DNA from: Helcococcus ovis | GTDB taxonomy: Bacteria > Bacillota > Clostridia > Tissierellales > Peptoniphilaceae | DNA: 64,000 nucleotides | Direction: 5' to 3' | NCBI RefSeq assembly: GCF_004524775.2 | Contig: NZ_CP119081.1 | Coordinates: 372,001-436,000, forward strand | The notes under the pieces: model-generated | Told to the model about the DNA's origin: nothing | What the model saw: only the letters and a program-made list of their open reading frames with translations | The model's database searches: none | Part shown: piece by piece, positions 54,730 through 64,000 of the stretch | Layout: the number at the start of each line of letters is the position of its first letter | Numbering within the stretch: the first letter of the stretch is position 1 | Program-made: the position numbers and the translations under genes

Positions 54730-55617
54730 ATGCTAAAAAAATCAATTTTAACAATGGATAAATTAAAGAAAAAAGATATTTATAACATTTTAGATGATGC
54801 ATTATTATTTTCTAATTCTTTTAAAGATTGGCATTTATCTCGTAAGAGATTAATTGCCAATCTTTTTTTTGAGCCAAGTACTAGAACACACTATTCATTT
54901 ATATCAGCAGAGAATCAGTTGGGATTAAATATTGCAGATTTTAATCCTCAGACTAGTTCTCTTACAAAGGGAGAAAGTCTTTACGATACGGTAAAGACTT
55001 TTTCTTGTATAGGATATGATGCAGTTATTATTAGACATACTCAAGATAATTATTTTGAAGAATTGGAAAATATTGATGTACATATAATTAATGCTGGAGA
55101 TGGTAAGGGAAATCATCCAAGTCAATCGCTTTTAGATTTGTATACTGTTTATGATGAATTTAAAACTTTTGAAAACATTAATGTATTAATTGTAGGAGAT
55201 GTGAAGCACTCTAGAGTAGCACATTCAAACATACATGCTTTTGAAAAGATGGGTGCAAATGTTAAAGTTACCGGACCATTAGAACTTATGGATAAAGATG
55301 ATAAGAGATATGTTAATTTTGACAAAGGGATAAAGTGGGCAGATGTAGTTATGCTTTTAAGAGTTCAATTTGAAAGACATGGAGAATTGTTAAAAATTAA
55401 AAAAGATGAATATCTTAAAAAATATGGTTTGACTATTGAAAGATATGAAAAAATGAAAAAACATGCAATAATAATGCATCCCGCTCCGGTTAATAGAGGC
55501 ATAGAAATAGATGATTTACTTGTGGAATGTGAAAAATCAAGAATATTTAGACAAATGACAAATGGTGTATATATTAGAAAAGCCATGATTAAATATATTT
55601 TTGATGAAGAATTTTAG
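54730..55617 (+). CDS. pyrB: Aspartate carbamoyltransferase catalytic subunit
   Basis: A 295-residue ATCase that joins carbamoyl phosphate and aspartate. FFEPSTRTHYSF binds carbamoyl phosphate; SLTKGESLYDT carries the mobile lysine; GDGKGNHPSQSLLDLY and HPAPVNRGIEI complete the site. In the first motif His follows STRT where most members have Arg. The ATG at 54730 is preferred (AGGAGA 6 bases before) over an upstream one at 54691, which lies inside the promoter. No pyrI is adjacent, so the class without regulatory chains is likely. First gene of the pyr operon. Confidence 0.94.
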   Translation: MLKKSILTMDKLKKKDIYNILDDALLFSNSFKDWHLSRKRLIANLFFEPSTRTHYSFISAENQLGLNIADFNPQTSSLTKGESLYDTVKTFSCIGYDAVIIRHTQDNYFEELENIDVHIINAGDGKGNHPSQSLLDLYTVYDEFKTFENINVLIVGDVKHSRVAHSNIHAFEKMGANVKVTGPLELMDKDDKRYVNFDKGIKWADVVMLLRVQFERHGELLKIKKDEYLKKYGLTIERYEKMKKHAIIMHPAPVNRGIEIDDLLVECEKSRIFRQMTNGVYIRKAMIKYIFDEEF

Positions 55618-55625
55618 GAGTATTT

Positions 55626-56894
55626 ATGATTATAAAAAATGCAAAAATTGTTGTAAAAGGCAACGAAACAAGAATAGTAGATATTAGGATAGAAAATGGT
55701 AAGATAAGTAAAATTTTAGATAATATTGAAAATGCAGGAAATGAAAAAATAATTGATGCTGGAAATAATTTAACAATTCCCGGAGGAATTGATGTACATG
55801 TTCATTTAAGAGAGCCGGGATATGAATATAAAGAAACTATTAAAAACGGTACTATGGCAGCAGCTAAAGGAGGATATACAACGATATTACCAATGCCGAA
55901 TTTGAATCCTCATCCGGATAATGTAAAAGCTTTCGAAAAATATTTAAATAAAATAAAACAAGATGCAGTAGTTAAAGTAATTCCTTATTCATGTATTACA
56001 ATTTCATCTAAAGGTGAAGAACTTGTAGATATGGAAGCTCTAAATAAAATATATGGAGTTAGATATTTTACAGATGATGGAGTTGGTGTAGATACAGAGA
56101 AAATTATGAAATTAGCAATGATAAAGGCTAAAGAAATAAATGGTCTTATAGCGGCACATACAGAAGATATGAGTTATAGAAAGCTAAATTCATGTGTTCA
56201 TGATGGTGAAAATGCTAAAAAAAATGGATGGGTGGGAATCCCATCAGAAACAGAATTTAAGCAGATTGAAAGAGATTTAAGATTAGCGGAAGAAACAGGA
56301 GCTAAATATCATATTTGTCATATTTCTGCAAAAGAATCCGTTGAACTGTTAAGAAAATCAAAGGATAGAGGAGTTGATGTTAGTGGGGAGGTAACTATTC
56401 ATCATTTATTATTAACCGAGGATGATGTTAAGGATACAAATGCTAAAATGAATCCACCACTTAGAACAAAAGAAGATAGAGAATCTTTAATAAATGGATT
56501 ATTAGATGGAACAATAGATTTTTTAGCTAATGATCATGCCCCTCATTCAGAAGAAGAAAAAAAACAAACTATGGAAAAAGCTCCATTTGGAATTGTTACT
56601 ATAGAAACTGCAATACCACTTTTTTATACAAATTTTGTAAAAAAAGGAATAATAACTTTAGAACAATTTATTGAATTTACTTCATTGAAACCGGCGAAAA
56701 GATTTGAAATAAAAGGAAAAGGTAAAATTGAAGAAGGATATGATGCAGACATTGTTATTCTTTCAGATGATGAAGAAGTAATAAATAAAGAAAAATTTTT
56801 GTCAAAAGGGAAAAATACCCCATTTGATGGATATATTTGTCAAGGATTTCCTAAAATTACAATATGTGGAGGTAAGATAGTATGGGAAAAGTAA
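55626..56894 (+). CDS. pyrC: Dihydroorotase
   Basis: A 422-residue class I dihydroorotase (amidohydrolase barrel). The metal ligands are in DVHVHLREPGYEYKE; later ligands are in AHTED, HICHIS and the aspartate of LANDHAPHS. It closes carbamoyl aspartate to dihydroorotate. It overlaps carA by 13 bases. Confidence 0.95.
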   Translation: MIIKNAKIVVKGNETRIVDIRIENGKISKILDNIENAGNEKIIDAGNNLTIPGGIDVHVHLREPGYEYKETIKNGTMAAAKGGYTTILPMPNLNPHPDNVKAFEKYLNKIKQDAVVKVIPYSCITISSKGEELVDMEALNKIYGVRYFTDDGVGVDTEKIMKLAMIKAKEINGLIAAHTEDMSYRKLNSCVHDGENAKKNGWVGIPSETEFKQIERDLRLAEETGAKYHICHISAKESVELLRKSKDRGVDVSGEVTIHHLLLTEDDVKDTNAKMNPPLRTKEDRESLINGLLDGTIDFLANDHAPHSEEEKKQTMEKAPFGIVTIETAIPLFYTNFVKKGIITLEQFIEFTSLKPAKRFEIKGKGKIEEGYDADIVILSDDEEVINKEKFLSKGKNTPFDGYICQGFPKITICGGKIVWEK

Positions 56895-57976
56895 GGTATT
56901 TGATATTAGAAGATGGAAGCTATTTTGAAGGGAAAGCATTTGGTGGAGATAATTTTAAAATTGGTAAAATTATCTCTAATACGTCAATGTTAGGTTACCA
57001 AGAGATACTTTTAGATAATAAAAATTCAGGTAAAATAGTTACATTAACTTATCCGATGATTGGTAGTTATGGAATAACTAGAGAAGGTTTTGAAAATATG
57101 AATCCTTATATATTTGGAATTATTGTTGGAGAAAAGACAGATGGTCCAAGTAATTGGAAAAGTCAAATGACATTGAATGAATATTTACAAATTAAAAATA
57201 TTCCTGCTATAGAAGGAATTGATACGAGAATGTTGGCAAAAAAAATAAAGAAATCCGGAGAGTTAAAGGCGACTTTTTCTGACACAATAGAAAATTTGGA
57301 AGATGTAGTTAATGAGCTTAAAATTTCATTATTAGATGAAAACTTTATTGAAAAAATTTCTGTAAATAAGCCATTTAGAATTTCAAATAATGGAGATAAA
57401 ATTTTAGTTATTGACAATGGTTGCGTAGAAGAAATTTTAAGGGAATTAAATTGTAGAGATAAAGATATTTCGGTTGTACCTTACAATTTCTCTTCAGAAG
57501 ATATATTAAAAGTTCATTCAAAAGGGGTTATTATTTCAGATGGGCCGGGAAATCCTGAATTAATGACAAAGCAAGTTGAAAATATAAAAAAATTAATAGG
57601 AAACATTCCACTTTTTGGAATTGGACTAGGGCATCAATTAATTTCTCAAGCATTAGATATTAAAGTGCGAAGATTAAAATATAGTAAGAGAGGTGGAAAT
57701 TATCCGGTTAAAAATATTTTAACTGGAAAAATTAAAAATGTAGAAATGAATAATGAATTTACATTAAAAAAAGAAAACTTAAGAAAAGATGTGCAAATAA
57801 CACATATAGATGTAAATTCTGGAGATGTTGAAGGAATAAAATTAGATTCTAGTTTTATAAATAGTATTCAATATAAACCTGTATATTTCGAAAATGAAAA
57901 AATTGAAGAATATGAAACTTTTTATAGTAATATTGCTAAATTTGAAATAAGTAAAAAGGAGAAAAAAAATGCCTAA
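56882..57976 (+). CDS. carA: Carbamoyl-phosphate synthase small subunit with a degenerate glutaminase site
   Basis: A 364-residue CarA of normal length. The N-terminal domain is well kept ([34 protein letters not shown]). In the C-terminal class I glutaminase the nucleophile motif reads FGIGLGHQ instead of FGICLGHQ, so Gly248 replaces the catalytic cysteine. The His/Glu pair, normally in SVQxHPE, reads SIQYKPV: Lys332 and Val334 replace His and Glu. The NHPV motif is NYPV (Tyr274). The frame is unbroken, and both flanking genes overlap it. The subunit should not hydrolyse glutamine; it probably survives as a structural or allosteric partner of CarB, with free ammonia as nitrogen source. Confidence 0.93.
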   Translation: MGKVRYLILEDGSYFEGKAFGGDNFKIGKIISNTSMLGYQEILLDNKNSGKIVTLTYPMIGSYGITREGFENMNPYIFGIIVGEKTDGPSNWKSQMTLNEYLQIKNIPAIEGIDTRMLAKKIKKSGELKATFSDTIENLEDVVNELKISLLDENFIEKISVNKPFRISNNGDKILVIDNGCVEEILRELNCRDKDISVVPYNFSSEDILKVHSKGVIISDGPGNPELMTKQVENIKKLIGNIPLFGIGLGHQLISQALDIKVRRLKYSKRGGNYPVKNILTGKIKNVEMNNEFTLKKENLRKDVQITHIDVNSGDVEGIKLDSSFINSIQYKPVYFENEKIEEYETFYSNIAKFEISKKEKKNA

Positions 57977-60900
57977 AAGAACTGATATAAAAAAAATATT
58001 AGTAATAGGATCTGGTCCGATTATAATAGGTCAAGCTGCAGAATTTGATTATTCTGGGTCGCAAGCGTGTCAATCACTAAAAGAAGAAGGTTATGAAGTT
58101 GTTTTGGTAAACTCAAATCCTGCAACAATAATGACGGATATTAATATTGCTGATAAAACATACATAGAACCGTTAACTGTTGAATTTATTTCAAGAATAA
58201 TAAATATTGAACATCCTGATGCAATTTTAGGTACATTTGGTGGACAGACAGGATTAAATTTAGTTGTTGAATTAGATAAATCCGGTGTACTGGAAGCTAA
58301 TAATGTTGAAATAATCGGTACTACATTAGATGCTATTGAAAAAGCTGAAGATAGAGAAAAATTTAAAAATTTAATGATAGAACTTGGAGAACCCATCCCT
58401 GATTCAACAATTGTTCATACATTGGAAGAGGCTCGAAAATTTGCAACTGAAATAGGATATCCGGTAGTTGTTAGGCCTGCATTTACACTTGGAGGAACAG
58501 GTGGAGGATTTGCAAGAAATGATGAAGAGCTAAGAGATATTACAGATAATGGATTAAAATTATCTCCGGTAGGTCAATGCTTGATTGAAAAAAGTATTGC
58601 TGGATTTAAAGAAATTGAATACGAAATGATGAGGGATAATAATGATAATGCAATAGTTGTATGTAATATGGAAAATGTTGATCCTGTAGGAATTCATACA
58701 GGTGATTCAATAGTTGTTGCACCTACTCAAACTTTAACAAATGATCAACATTTAAAATTAAAAAAGGCATCATTAAAAATTATAAGAGCGTTAGGAATAA
58801 ATGGGGGGTGTAATGTTCAATTAGCTTTAGATACTGATACGGATAATTATTATGTAATAGAAGTGAATCCAAGAGTATCTAGATCATCAGCATTGGCCTC
58901 AAAAGCTACAGGCTATCCGATAGCAAAAATAGCGGCTAAAACTGCGGTAGGAATGACTTTAGATGAAATTGTAAATCCTGTTACAAAAATTAATTATGCT
59001 GCAACAGAGCCTTCAATAGATTATATAGTAGCAAAATTTCCAAGATTTGCTTTTGATAAATTTATAAGTGCGGATAGGAGGATGGGAACTCAGATGAAGG
59101 CTACCGGGGAAGTAGTTTCAATGGGGAGAAATTTTGAAGAAGCAATATTGAAATCCATAAGATCAAATGAAATGAAGACGGATCATATTATATTAAAAGA
59201 TATGCCACAAACTGAAGAAGAACTTTATAAAAAGATTAAGTTTAGAGATAGCGAAAGAATATTTGCCATCATGGAGTATCTAAGAAAAGGATATGATTTG
59301 GAAAAAATTTATCAATTGACAAAAATTGATAGATTCTTTTTAGAAAAATTAAATCATATTAAAGAGTTAGAAGAAAAAGTAGATAATAAAGAGTTTGAAA
59401 ATCTTAAAGAATTTAAGAAATATGGATTTTCAGATAGCTATTTAGCCAGAAAATGGGATATAACTGAACTAGAATTATCTGAAATGAGAAAGAAAAAGGG
59501 GATTATACCTGTATTTAAGAGAATTGATACTTGTGCGGGTGAATTTGAATCCAATACTCCATATTTCTATTCAACTTATGCAGATGAAAATGAAAGTGAA
59601 TCATCAGATAATAAAAAAGTTATAGTTTTAGGTTCCGGACCAATTAGGATAGGTCAAGGTGTAGAATTTGACTATACTACGGTAAATTGTGTAAAAACAT
59701 TAAAAAAATTAGGATATGAATCAATAGTAATAAATAACAATCCTGAAACGGTATCGACAGATTTTTCAATTTCAGATAAATTATATTTTGAACCGTTAAC
59801 GGTTGAAGATGTTATGAATATCGTGGATTTAGAAAATCCTTTAGGTGTTATTGTTCAATTTGGGGGACAAACTGCAATAAATCTAGCTTCATCACTTGAA
59901 AATAGGGGGGTTAAAATTTTAGGTACATCTCTTCAATCAATTGATAAAGCAGAGGATAGGAAATTATTTGAAGAAATGTTACAAAGATTAGAAATCCCAC
60001 AACCTAAAGGATATACATCAACAACAGTTGAAAAGTCTGTAAAAATTGCAAACGAAATAGGATATCCCGTTTTAGTTAGACCATCATATGTTTTAGGTGG
60101 TAGAGCTATGGAAATTGTAAAAAATGATGATGACTTAAGAAAATATATGAAAGAAGCCATAAAAGAAATTACGCATGATTCTCCTATTTTAGTAGATAGA
60201 TATATTAAGGGAAAAGAAATAGAAGTTGATGCAATATCAGATGGAGAAACAGTATTTATACCAGGAATAATGGAACACATTGAGAGTGCGGGAATCCACT
60301 CTGGTGATTCAATGTCCGTATACCCAACTCAAACCTTAAAACAAGAAATTAAAGATAAAATTGCAGAATATTCAATAAGAATAGGGAAGGGATTTAATTT
60401 CGTAGGACTATTCAATATTCAATTTATTGTTGACGAAAATGATAAAGTATATGTACTTGAAGTAAATCCTAGATCAAGTAGGACGGTGCCGTTTTTATCT
60501 AAAATTACGGGAATTAAAATGTCAGATATTGCGACTCAACTTATCATGGGGAAAAAATTAAAAGATTTTGGGCTTAAGGATGGCGTGTATAAAGAATCAT
60601 CAAAAGTTTTTGTTAAAGCACCAGTATTTTCATTTGCAAAATTACGTTCGGTAGATACAACATTAGGCCCTGAAATGAAGTCTACAGGTGAGGTTATGGG
60701 ATCTGATGATAATTTAGAAAAGGCTTTGTATAAAGCGTTAGTATCAGCAGGAATAAAAATCCCAACGTATGGATCTGTTTTATTAACAGTTTCCGATGAA
60801 AATAAAGAAAATATTTTAGAACTTGCAAAAAGATTTGCAAAAGTAGGATATAGAATTTATGCAACACCTGGTACTTATACATTTTTACAAAAAAATAAAA

Positions 60901-61163
60901 TTTACTCTAAAAAAGTATCAAAAATAATGGAAAATGAAGAAGAAAATGTTTTAGATTTAATTGTTAAAGGAAAAGTAAACTTTGTAATTAACGCAATATC
61001 ACAAAATAAAGAAGCTGCAAATGATGGATTTATGATTAGAAGAGTTTCAGCTGAAAATTCAATACCATGTTTTACATCTTTAGATACAGCTAATGCAATA
61101 CTAAAGGTAATAGAATCACAAACATTTAATTTATTATCAATGAATGAATTGGAGAACTTATAA
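57969..61163 (+). CDS. carB: Carbamoyl-phosphate synthase large subunit
   Basis: A 1064-residue CarB with two homologous ATP-grasp halves. The first has [17 protein letters not shown] and [11 protein letters not shown]; the second begins near residue 550 with [15 protein letters not shown] and has [11 protein letters not shown]. The C-terminal MGS-like allosteric domain begins around residue 930. All catalytic motifs appear intact, in contrast to its CarA partner. It overlaps carA by 8 bases and shares one base with pyrK. Confidence 0.96.
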   Translation: MPKRTDIKKILVIGSGPIIIGQAAEFDYSGSQACQSLKEEGYEVVLVNSNPATIMTDINIADKTYIEPLTVEFISRIINIEHPDAILGTFGGQTGLNLVVELDKSGVLEANNVEIIGTTLDAIEKAEDREKFKNLMIELGEPIPDSTIVHTLEEARKFATEIGYPVVVRPAFTLGGTGGGFARNDEELRDITDNGLKLSPVGQCLIEKSIAGFKEIEYEMMRDNNDNAIVVCNMENVDPVGIHTGDSIVVAPTQTLTNDQHLKLKKASLKIIRALGINGGCNVQLALDTDTDNYYVIEVNPRVSRSSALASKATGYPIAKIAAKTAVGMTLDEIVNPVTKINYAATEPSIDYIVAKFPRFAFDKFISADRRMGTQMKATGEVVSMGRNFEEAILKSIRSNEMKTDHIILKDMPQTEEELYKKIKFRDSERIFAIMEYLRKGYDLEKIYQLTKIDRFFLEKLNHIKELEEKVDNKEFENLKEFKKYGFSDSYLARKWDITELELSEMRKKKGIIPVFKRIDTCAGEFESNTPYFYSTYADENESESSDNKKVIVLGSGPIRIGQGVEFDYTTVNCVKTLKKLGYESIVINNNPETVSTDFSISDKLYFEPLTVEDVMNIVDLENPLGVIVQFGGQTAINLASSLENRGVKILGTSLQSIDKAEDRKLFEEMLQRLEIPQPKGYTSTTVEKSVKIANEIGYPVLVRPSYVLGGRAMEIVKNDDDLRKYMKEAIKEITHDSPILVDRYIKGKEIEVDAISDGETVFIPGIMEHIESAGIHSGDSMSVYPTQTLKQEIKDKIAEYSIRIGKGFNFVGLFNIQFIVDENDKVYVLEVNPRSSRTVPFLSKITGIKMSDIATQLIMGKKLKDFGLKDGVYKESSKVFVKAPVFSFAKLRSVDTTLGPEMKSTGEVMGSDDNLEKALYKALVSAGIKIPTYGSVLLTVSDENKENILELAKRFAKVGYRIYATPGTYTFLQKNKIYSKKVSKIMENEEENVLDLIVKGKVNFVINAISQNKEAANDGFMIRRVSAENSIPCFTSLDTANAILKVIESQTFNLLSMNELENL

Positions 61164-61897
61164 TGATAAAATATCAAATTATAAAATCAAATGAATTGAT
61201 TGCTAAAGATACATATAAAATGGTTGTATTTTGTGAAAATACCTCAGATATTAAACCTGGACAATTTATAAATATTAAAGTTGAAGGATTTTCACTTAGA
61301 AGACCAATTTCTATATGCTCGATAGATGATGATACATATACAATAATATATAAAATTTTTGGAGATGGCACAAAAAAAATGTCTAAAATGAAATCAGGAG
61401 ATTGCATTGATGTAATGGGATTTTTAGGAAATTCATTTCCTATTTTTAAGAATCAGGATGAAATTTTAATTATAGGAGGTGGTATAGGAGTTCCACCATT
61501 ATATGAAGTTGCTAAACGATATAGAAGGTTAGGAAAAATTGTAAATGTTGTTTTAGGTTTTAATGATAAAGACTCAATATTCTTAAAAGATGAATTTTCT
61601 AGATTAGGCTGTAATATTTATGTAGCTACAATAGATGGAAGTTTCGGATTTAAGGGAAATGTAATTGAACTAATTAAACATTTTAATTTAAAGGGATTTG
61701 TGTACTCTTGTGGTCCCAATATAATGTTAAAAGCTGTTGAATCAAATTTTAGAGATGGTTATATTTCTAAAGAATCAAGAATGGCTTGTGGAGTAGGAGT
61801 TTGCATGGTATGTGTATGTAAAGCAAAAAAAAGTGAAGATAATTATTATAGAATTTGTAAAGAAGGGCCTGTATTTAAGATTGGAACGGTGGAATGA
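61163..61897 (+). CDS. pyrK: Dihydroorotate dehydrogenase electron transfer subunit
   Basis: A 244-residue PyrK with FAD and NAD-binding domains ([29 protein letters not shown]) and a C-terminal 2Fe-2S site with clustered cysteines ([14 protein letters not shown], then YRICKEGP). It passes electrons from dihydroorotate dehydrogenase B to NAD+. Its start shares a base with the carB stop and its end overlaps pyrD. Confidence 0.95.
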   Translation: MIKYQIIKSNELIAKDTYKMVVFCENTSDIKPGQFINIKVEGFSLRRPISICSIDDDTYTIIYKIFGDGTKKMSKMKSGDCIDVMGFLGNSFPIFKNQDEILIIGGGIGVPPLYEVAKRYRRLGKIVNVVLGFNDKDSIFLKDEFSRLGCNIYVATIDGSFGFKGNVIELIKHFNLKGFVYSCGPNIMLKAVESNFRDGYISKESRMACGVGVCMVCVCKAKKSEDNYYRICKEGPVFKIGTVE

Positions 61898-62805
61898 TGG
61901 ATATAAGTACTGAAATTAATGGTTTAAAATTCAAAAATCCAATTATGCCGGCGAGTGGATGCTTTGGCTTTGGAGAAGAATTTTCAGAATTTTATGATTT
62001 AAATATTTTGGGAGGAATAGCAATTAAAAGTATTACCCCGGAAACTAGATTTGGAAATCCAACACCTAGAGTTGCAGAAACTCCATCAGGAATGCTTAAT
62101 TCAATTGGATTACAAAATCCTGGCTTGAATAAGGTTATAGAAAATCAGCTTGTATTTTTAGAACAATTTGATACTAGGATTTTAGCTAATGTGGCAGGGG
62201 CAACAGAAGAAGATTATATAGAAGTTATTGAGGCATTAAATGATTTAGACGTTGTAGATGCATTTGAATTAAATATTTCATGTCCAAATGTTAATCATGG
62301 TGGTATTGGATTAGGAACAAATCCGGAATTGGCATTTAATATTACAAAATTAGCAAAAAAACATTCAAGAAAGCCTTTATATGTAAAATTATCACCTAAT
62401 GTTACAAACATTGTGGAAATAGCTCAGGCGGTTGAAAAAGCGGGAGCAGATGCAATAGTAATGATTAATACTTTAATTGGAATGAAAATAGATATTAAGT
62501 CAAGGAAAACTCTTATAGCTAGAAAAATTGGCGGATTAAGCGGACCGGCAATTAGACCTATAGCTATAGCGATGGTATATAAGGTATATGAAGCGGTAAA
62601 TATCCCGATAATTGGAGTTGGAGGGATTGAGACTTGTGATGATGTAATAGAATTTTTAATGGCTGGAGCGTCAGCTGTTCAAATAGGTATGCAAAATTTT
62701 ATAAATCCTTATGTTTGCAAAGAAATCATAGAAGAATTGCCAAGTAAATTAAAAGAGTATGGTTTTAATTCAGTTAAAGAAGTTATAGGAGTAGCACATG
62801 AATAA
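61897..62805 (+). CDS. pyrD: Dihydroorotate dehydrogenase B catalytic subunit
   Basis: A 302-residue FMN barrel of the class 1B type. [24 protein letters not shown] with the catalytic cysteine in the SCPN loop, and [10 protein letters not shown] for FMN phosphate are visible. Class 1B enzymes need PyrK, encoded just upstream. Tandem ATGs at 61894 and 61897 are both possible; the second is slightly better spaced from GGTGG. It overlaps pyrF by 8 bases. Confidence 0.95.
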   Translation: MDISTEINGLKFKNPIMPASGCFGFGEEFSEFYDLNILGGIAIKSITPETRFGNPTPRVAETPSGMLNSIGLQNPGLNKVIENQLVFLEQFDTRILANVAGATEEDYIEVIEALNDLDVVDAFELNISCPNVNHGGIGLGTNPELAFNITKLAKKHSRKPLYVKLSPNVTNIVEIAQAVEKAGADAIVMINTLIGMKIDIKSRKTLIARKIGGLSGPAIRPIAIAMVYKVYEAVNIPIIGVGGIETCDDVIEFLMAGASAVQIGMQNFINPYVCKEIIEELPSKLKEYGFNSVKEVIGVAHE

Positions 62806-63496
62806 ATGTATTTTAGCATTAGATTTTGAAAATGCAATCGATGCGGTAAGTTTTTTGGATAATTTTGATGAACCTATATATGTAAAAGTAGGAATGGAGC
62901 TATTTTATGGATCTGGTTTGCAATTAATAAATGAAATAAAAAATAGAGGGCATAATATTTTTGTAGATTTAAAATTACATGATATACCTAATACTGTTAA
63001 AGGTGCAATGAGAAATTTAGCTAAATTAGGTGTTGATATGGTAAATGTACATTGTGCAGGTGGGATAAGCATGATGAAAGCAGCTATTGAAGGACTGGAA
63101 GAGGGAAAATTAAATAAGAAAAGACCGTTATGTATTGGAGTTACACAATTAACATCCATATCACAAGAAATTATGAATGAAGAACTTTTAATTAAGGGAA
63201 ATATTACTGATACAGTACTACACTATGCAATAAATGCAAAAAAAGCGGGATTAGATGGGGTTGTATGTTCGGTTTATGAATCAAAAATTATTCATGAGGT
63301 ATGTGGTAATGATTTTCTAACAATTACACCGGGTATAAGACTTAAAGGTGATTGTAAGGATGATCAAAAAAGAGTTGCAACACCTGAATTAGCAAAAGAA
63401 GAGGGCGGTGATTTTATAGTTGTTGGTAGAAGTATAACAAGAAGTAAAAATCCAAATAAAACATATATTAAAATTGAAAATATTATGAGAGGTTGA
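62798..63496 (+). CDS. pyrF: Orotidine 5'-phosphate decarboxylase
   Basis: A 232-residue OMP decarboxylase. The catalytic Asp/Lys network is [12 protein letters not shown]; the phosphate-binding end is [17 protein letters not shown]. It makes UMP. The order pyrK-pyrD-pyrF-pyrE is the common Firmicute one. Confidence 0.96.
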   Translation: MNKCILALDFENAIDAVSFLDNFDEPIYVKVGMELFYGSGLQLINEIKNRGHNIFVDLKLHDIPNTVKGAMRNLAKLGVDMVNVHCAGGISMMKAAIEGLEEGKLNKKRPLCIGVTQLTSISQEIMNEELLIKGNITDTVLHYAINAKKAGLDGVVCSVYESKIIHEVCGNDFLTITPGIRLKGDCKDDQKRVATPELAKEEGGDFIVVGRSITRSKNPNKTYIKIENIMRG

Positions 63497-63497
63497 T

Positions 63498-64000
63498 ATG
63501 CAAGAATATAAGAAGGAATTTATTGATTTTATGCTTGAAAGTAATGTTTTAAGGTTTGGAGATTTCACACTTAAAAGTGGAAGAAAATCACCATTTTTTA
63601 TGAATGCGGGATTATATAAATCTGGAAGTCAATTAAAAAAAATTGGAGAATTTTATGCAAAAGCCATTAAAGAAAATTTCGGTTTAGAATTTGATGCTAT
63701 TTTTGGACCGGCATACAAAGGAATTCCATTATCAGTTACGACATCTGTTGCACTTTATGATTTATATGGTAAAGAAGTGGTTTATTCTTCAAATCGAAAA
63801 GAAATAAAAGATCATGGAGATACAGGAATATTTTTAGGCGATAAACTTAATAGTAAAATGAAAGTTTTAATTATTGAGGACGTAACAACCTCTGGAAAAT
63901 CAATTGAAGAAACATATCCAATAATAACACAAAATAAAAATATAGAAGTAATCGGTTTAATTGTATCATTAAATAGAATGGAGTATGGAAATTCAAAAGA
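63498..64000 (+). CDS. pyrE: Orotate phosphoribosyltransferase, 5' part
   Basis: The gene starts one base after pyrF and runs off the window, so 167 residues are visible. TLKSGRKSPFFMNAGLY, FGPAYKGIPLS and the PRPP loop VLIIEDVTTSGKS identify PyrE. It attaches orotate to PRPP to form OMP. The ribosome site is GAGAGGTTGAT inside pyrF. Confidence 0.95.
   Translation, partial: MQEYKKEFIDFMLESNVLRFGDFTLKSGRKSPFFMNAGLYKSGSQLKKIGEFYAKAIKENFGLEFDAIFGPAYKGIPLSVTTSVALYDLYGKEVVYSSNRKEIKDHGDTGIFLGDKLNSKMKVLIIEDVTTSGKSIEETYPIITQNKNIEVIGLIVSLNRMEYGNSK

Noticed and set aside
57608-57640. Frameshift or sequencing error as cause of the missing CarA cysteine
   Set aside because: The frame is open on both sides with conserved flanking residues, and two other catalytic residues are lost independently.
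1-64000. CRISPR array, tRNA or rRNA genes
   Set aside because: No spaced direct-repeat array, no cloverleaf with TTCGANTC-type arm and no rRNA segment was recognised by reading; a tRNAscan and CRISPR search would settle it.

Overview
The window is a very AT-rich chromosomal segment from a low-GC, Gram-positive anaerobe. Strong GGAGG-type ribosome sites, an L10 leader before rplJ-rplL, a SAM-I riboswitch before metK, FtsEX with a PcsB-like partner and ascorbate-type PTS operons all fit Firmicutes. The overall style suggests the Peptoniphilaceae (Tissierellia), for example Parvimonas. That genus assignment is an inference from gene content and base composition, not a database result.

Region 1 (1-5280) is a five-gene operon. 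It has the end of an NhaC-type transporter, then MtnK-like kinase, MtnA-like isomerase, class II aldolase and iron alcohol dehydrogenase. This order matches the DHAP shunt, which salvages the sugar of methylthioadenosine or 5'-deoxyadenosine. Region 2 (5301-18750) is devoted to sugar uptake. Two ascorbate/UlaA-type PTS operons, each with a PRD regulator, flank a fructose operon (DeoR-type regulator, fruK, fruA) that has four TGATT operator repeats spaced exactly 10 bp apart. Region 3 (18929-24240) holds a ThiD/PdxK-type kinase, an ABC exporter, and an alpha-oxoamine synthase coupled to a short-chain reductase. The last two could make a sphingoid-like amino alcohol. Region 4 (24261-27626) is the rpmG-secE-nusG-rplK-rplA and rplJ-rplL block. 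Region 5 (27640-33158) has a decayed repeat element, a disulfide reductase/cystine importer operon on the minus strand, queH, and metK under its riboswitch.

Region 6 (33163-37860) looks like an accessory island. It is bounded by two related hairpin repeats in opposite orientation. Inside are a wrecked transposase gene and a compact RiPP cluster: a 30-residue precursor peptide absent from ordinary ORF calls (34740-34832), a radical SAM/SPASM maturase, a PqqD-like leader-binding protein and an ABC exporter. This is the most likely undescribed system in the window.

Region 7 (37858-64000) is mostly core: yaaA (minus), tadA-dnaE-pfkA-pyk, ftsE-ftsX-pcsB-like, a C-terminal protease with uvrB-uvrA, and a pyrimidine operon pyrB-pyrC-carA-carB-pyrK-pyrD-pyrF-pyrE that runs off the right edge. 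The CarA protein has lost all three catalytic residues of its glutaminase (Cys, His, Glu), which suggests an ammonia-dependent carbamoyl-phosphate synthetase. I saw no rRNA, tRNA or CRISPR array.
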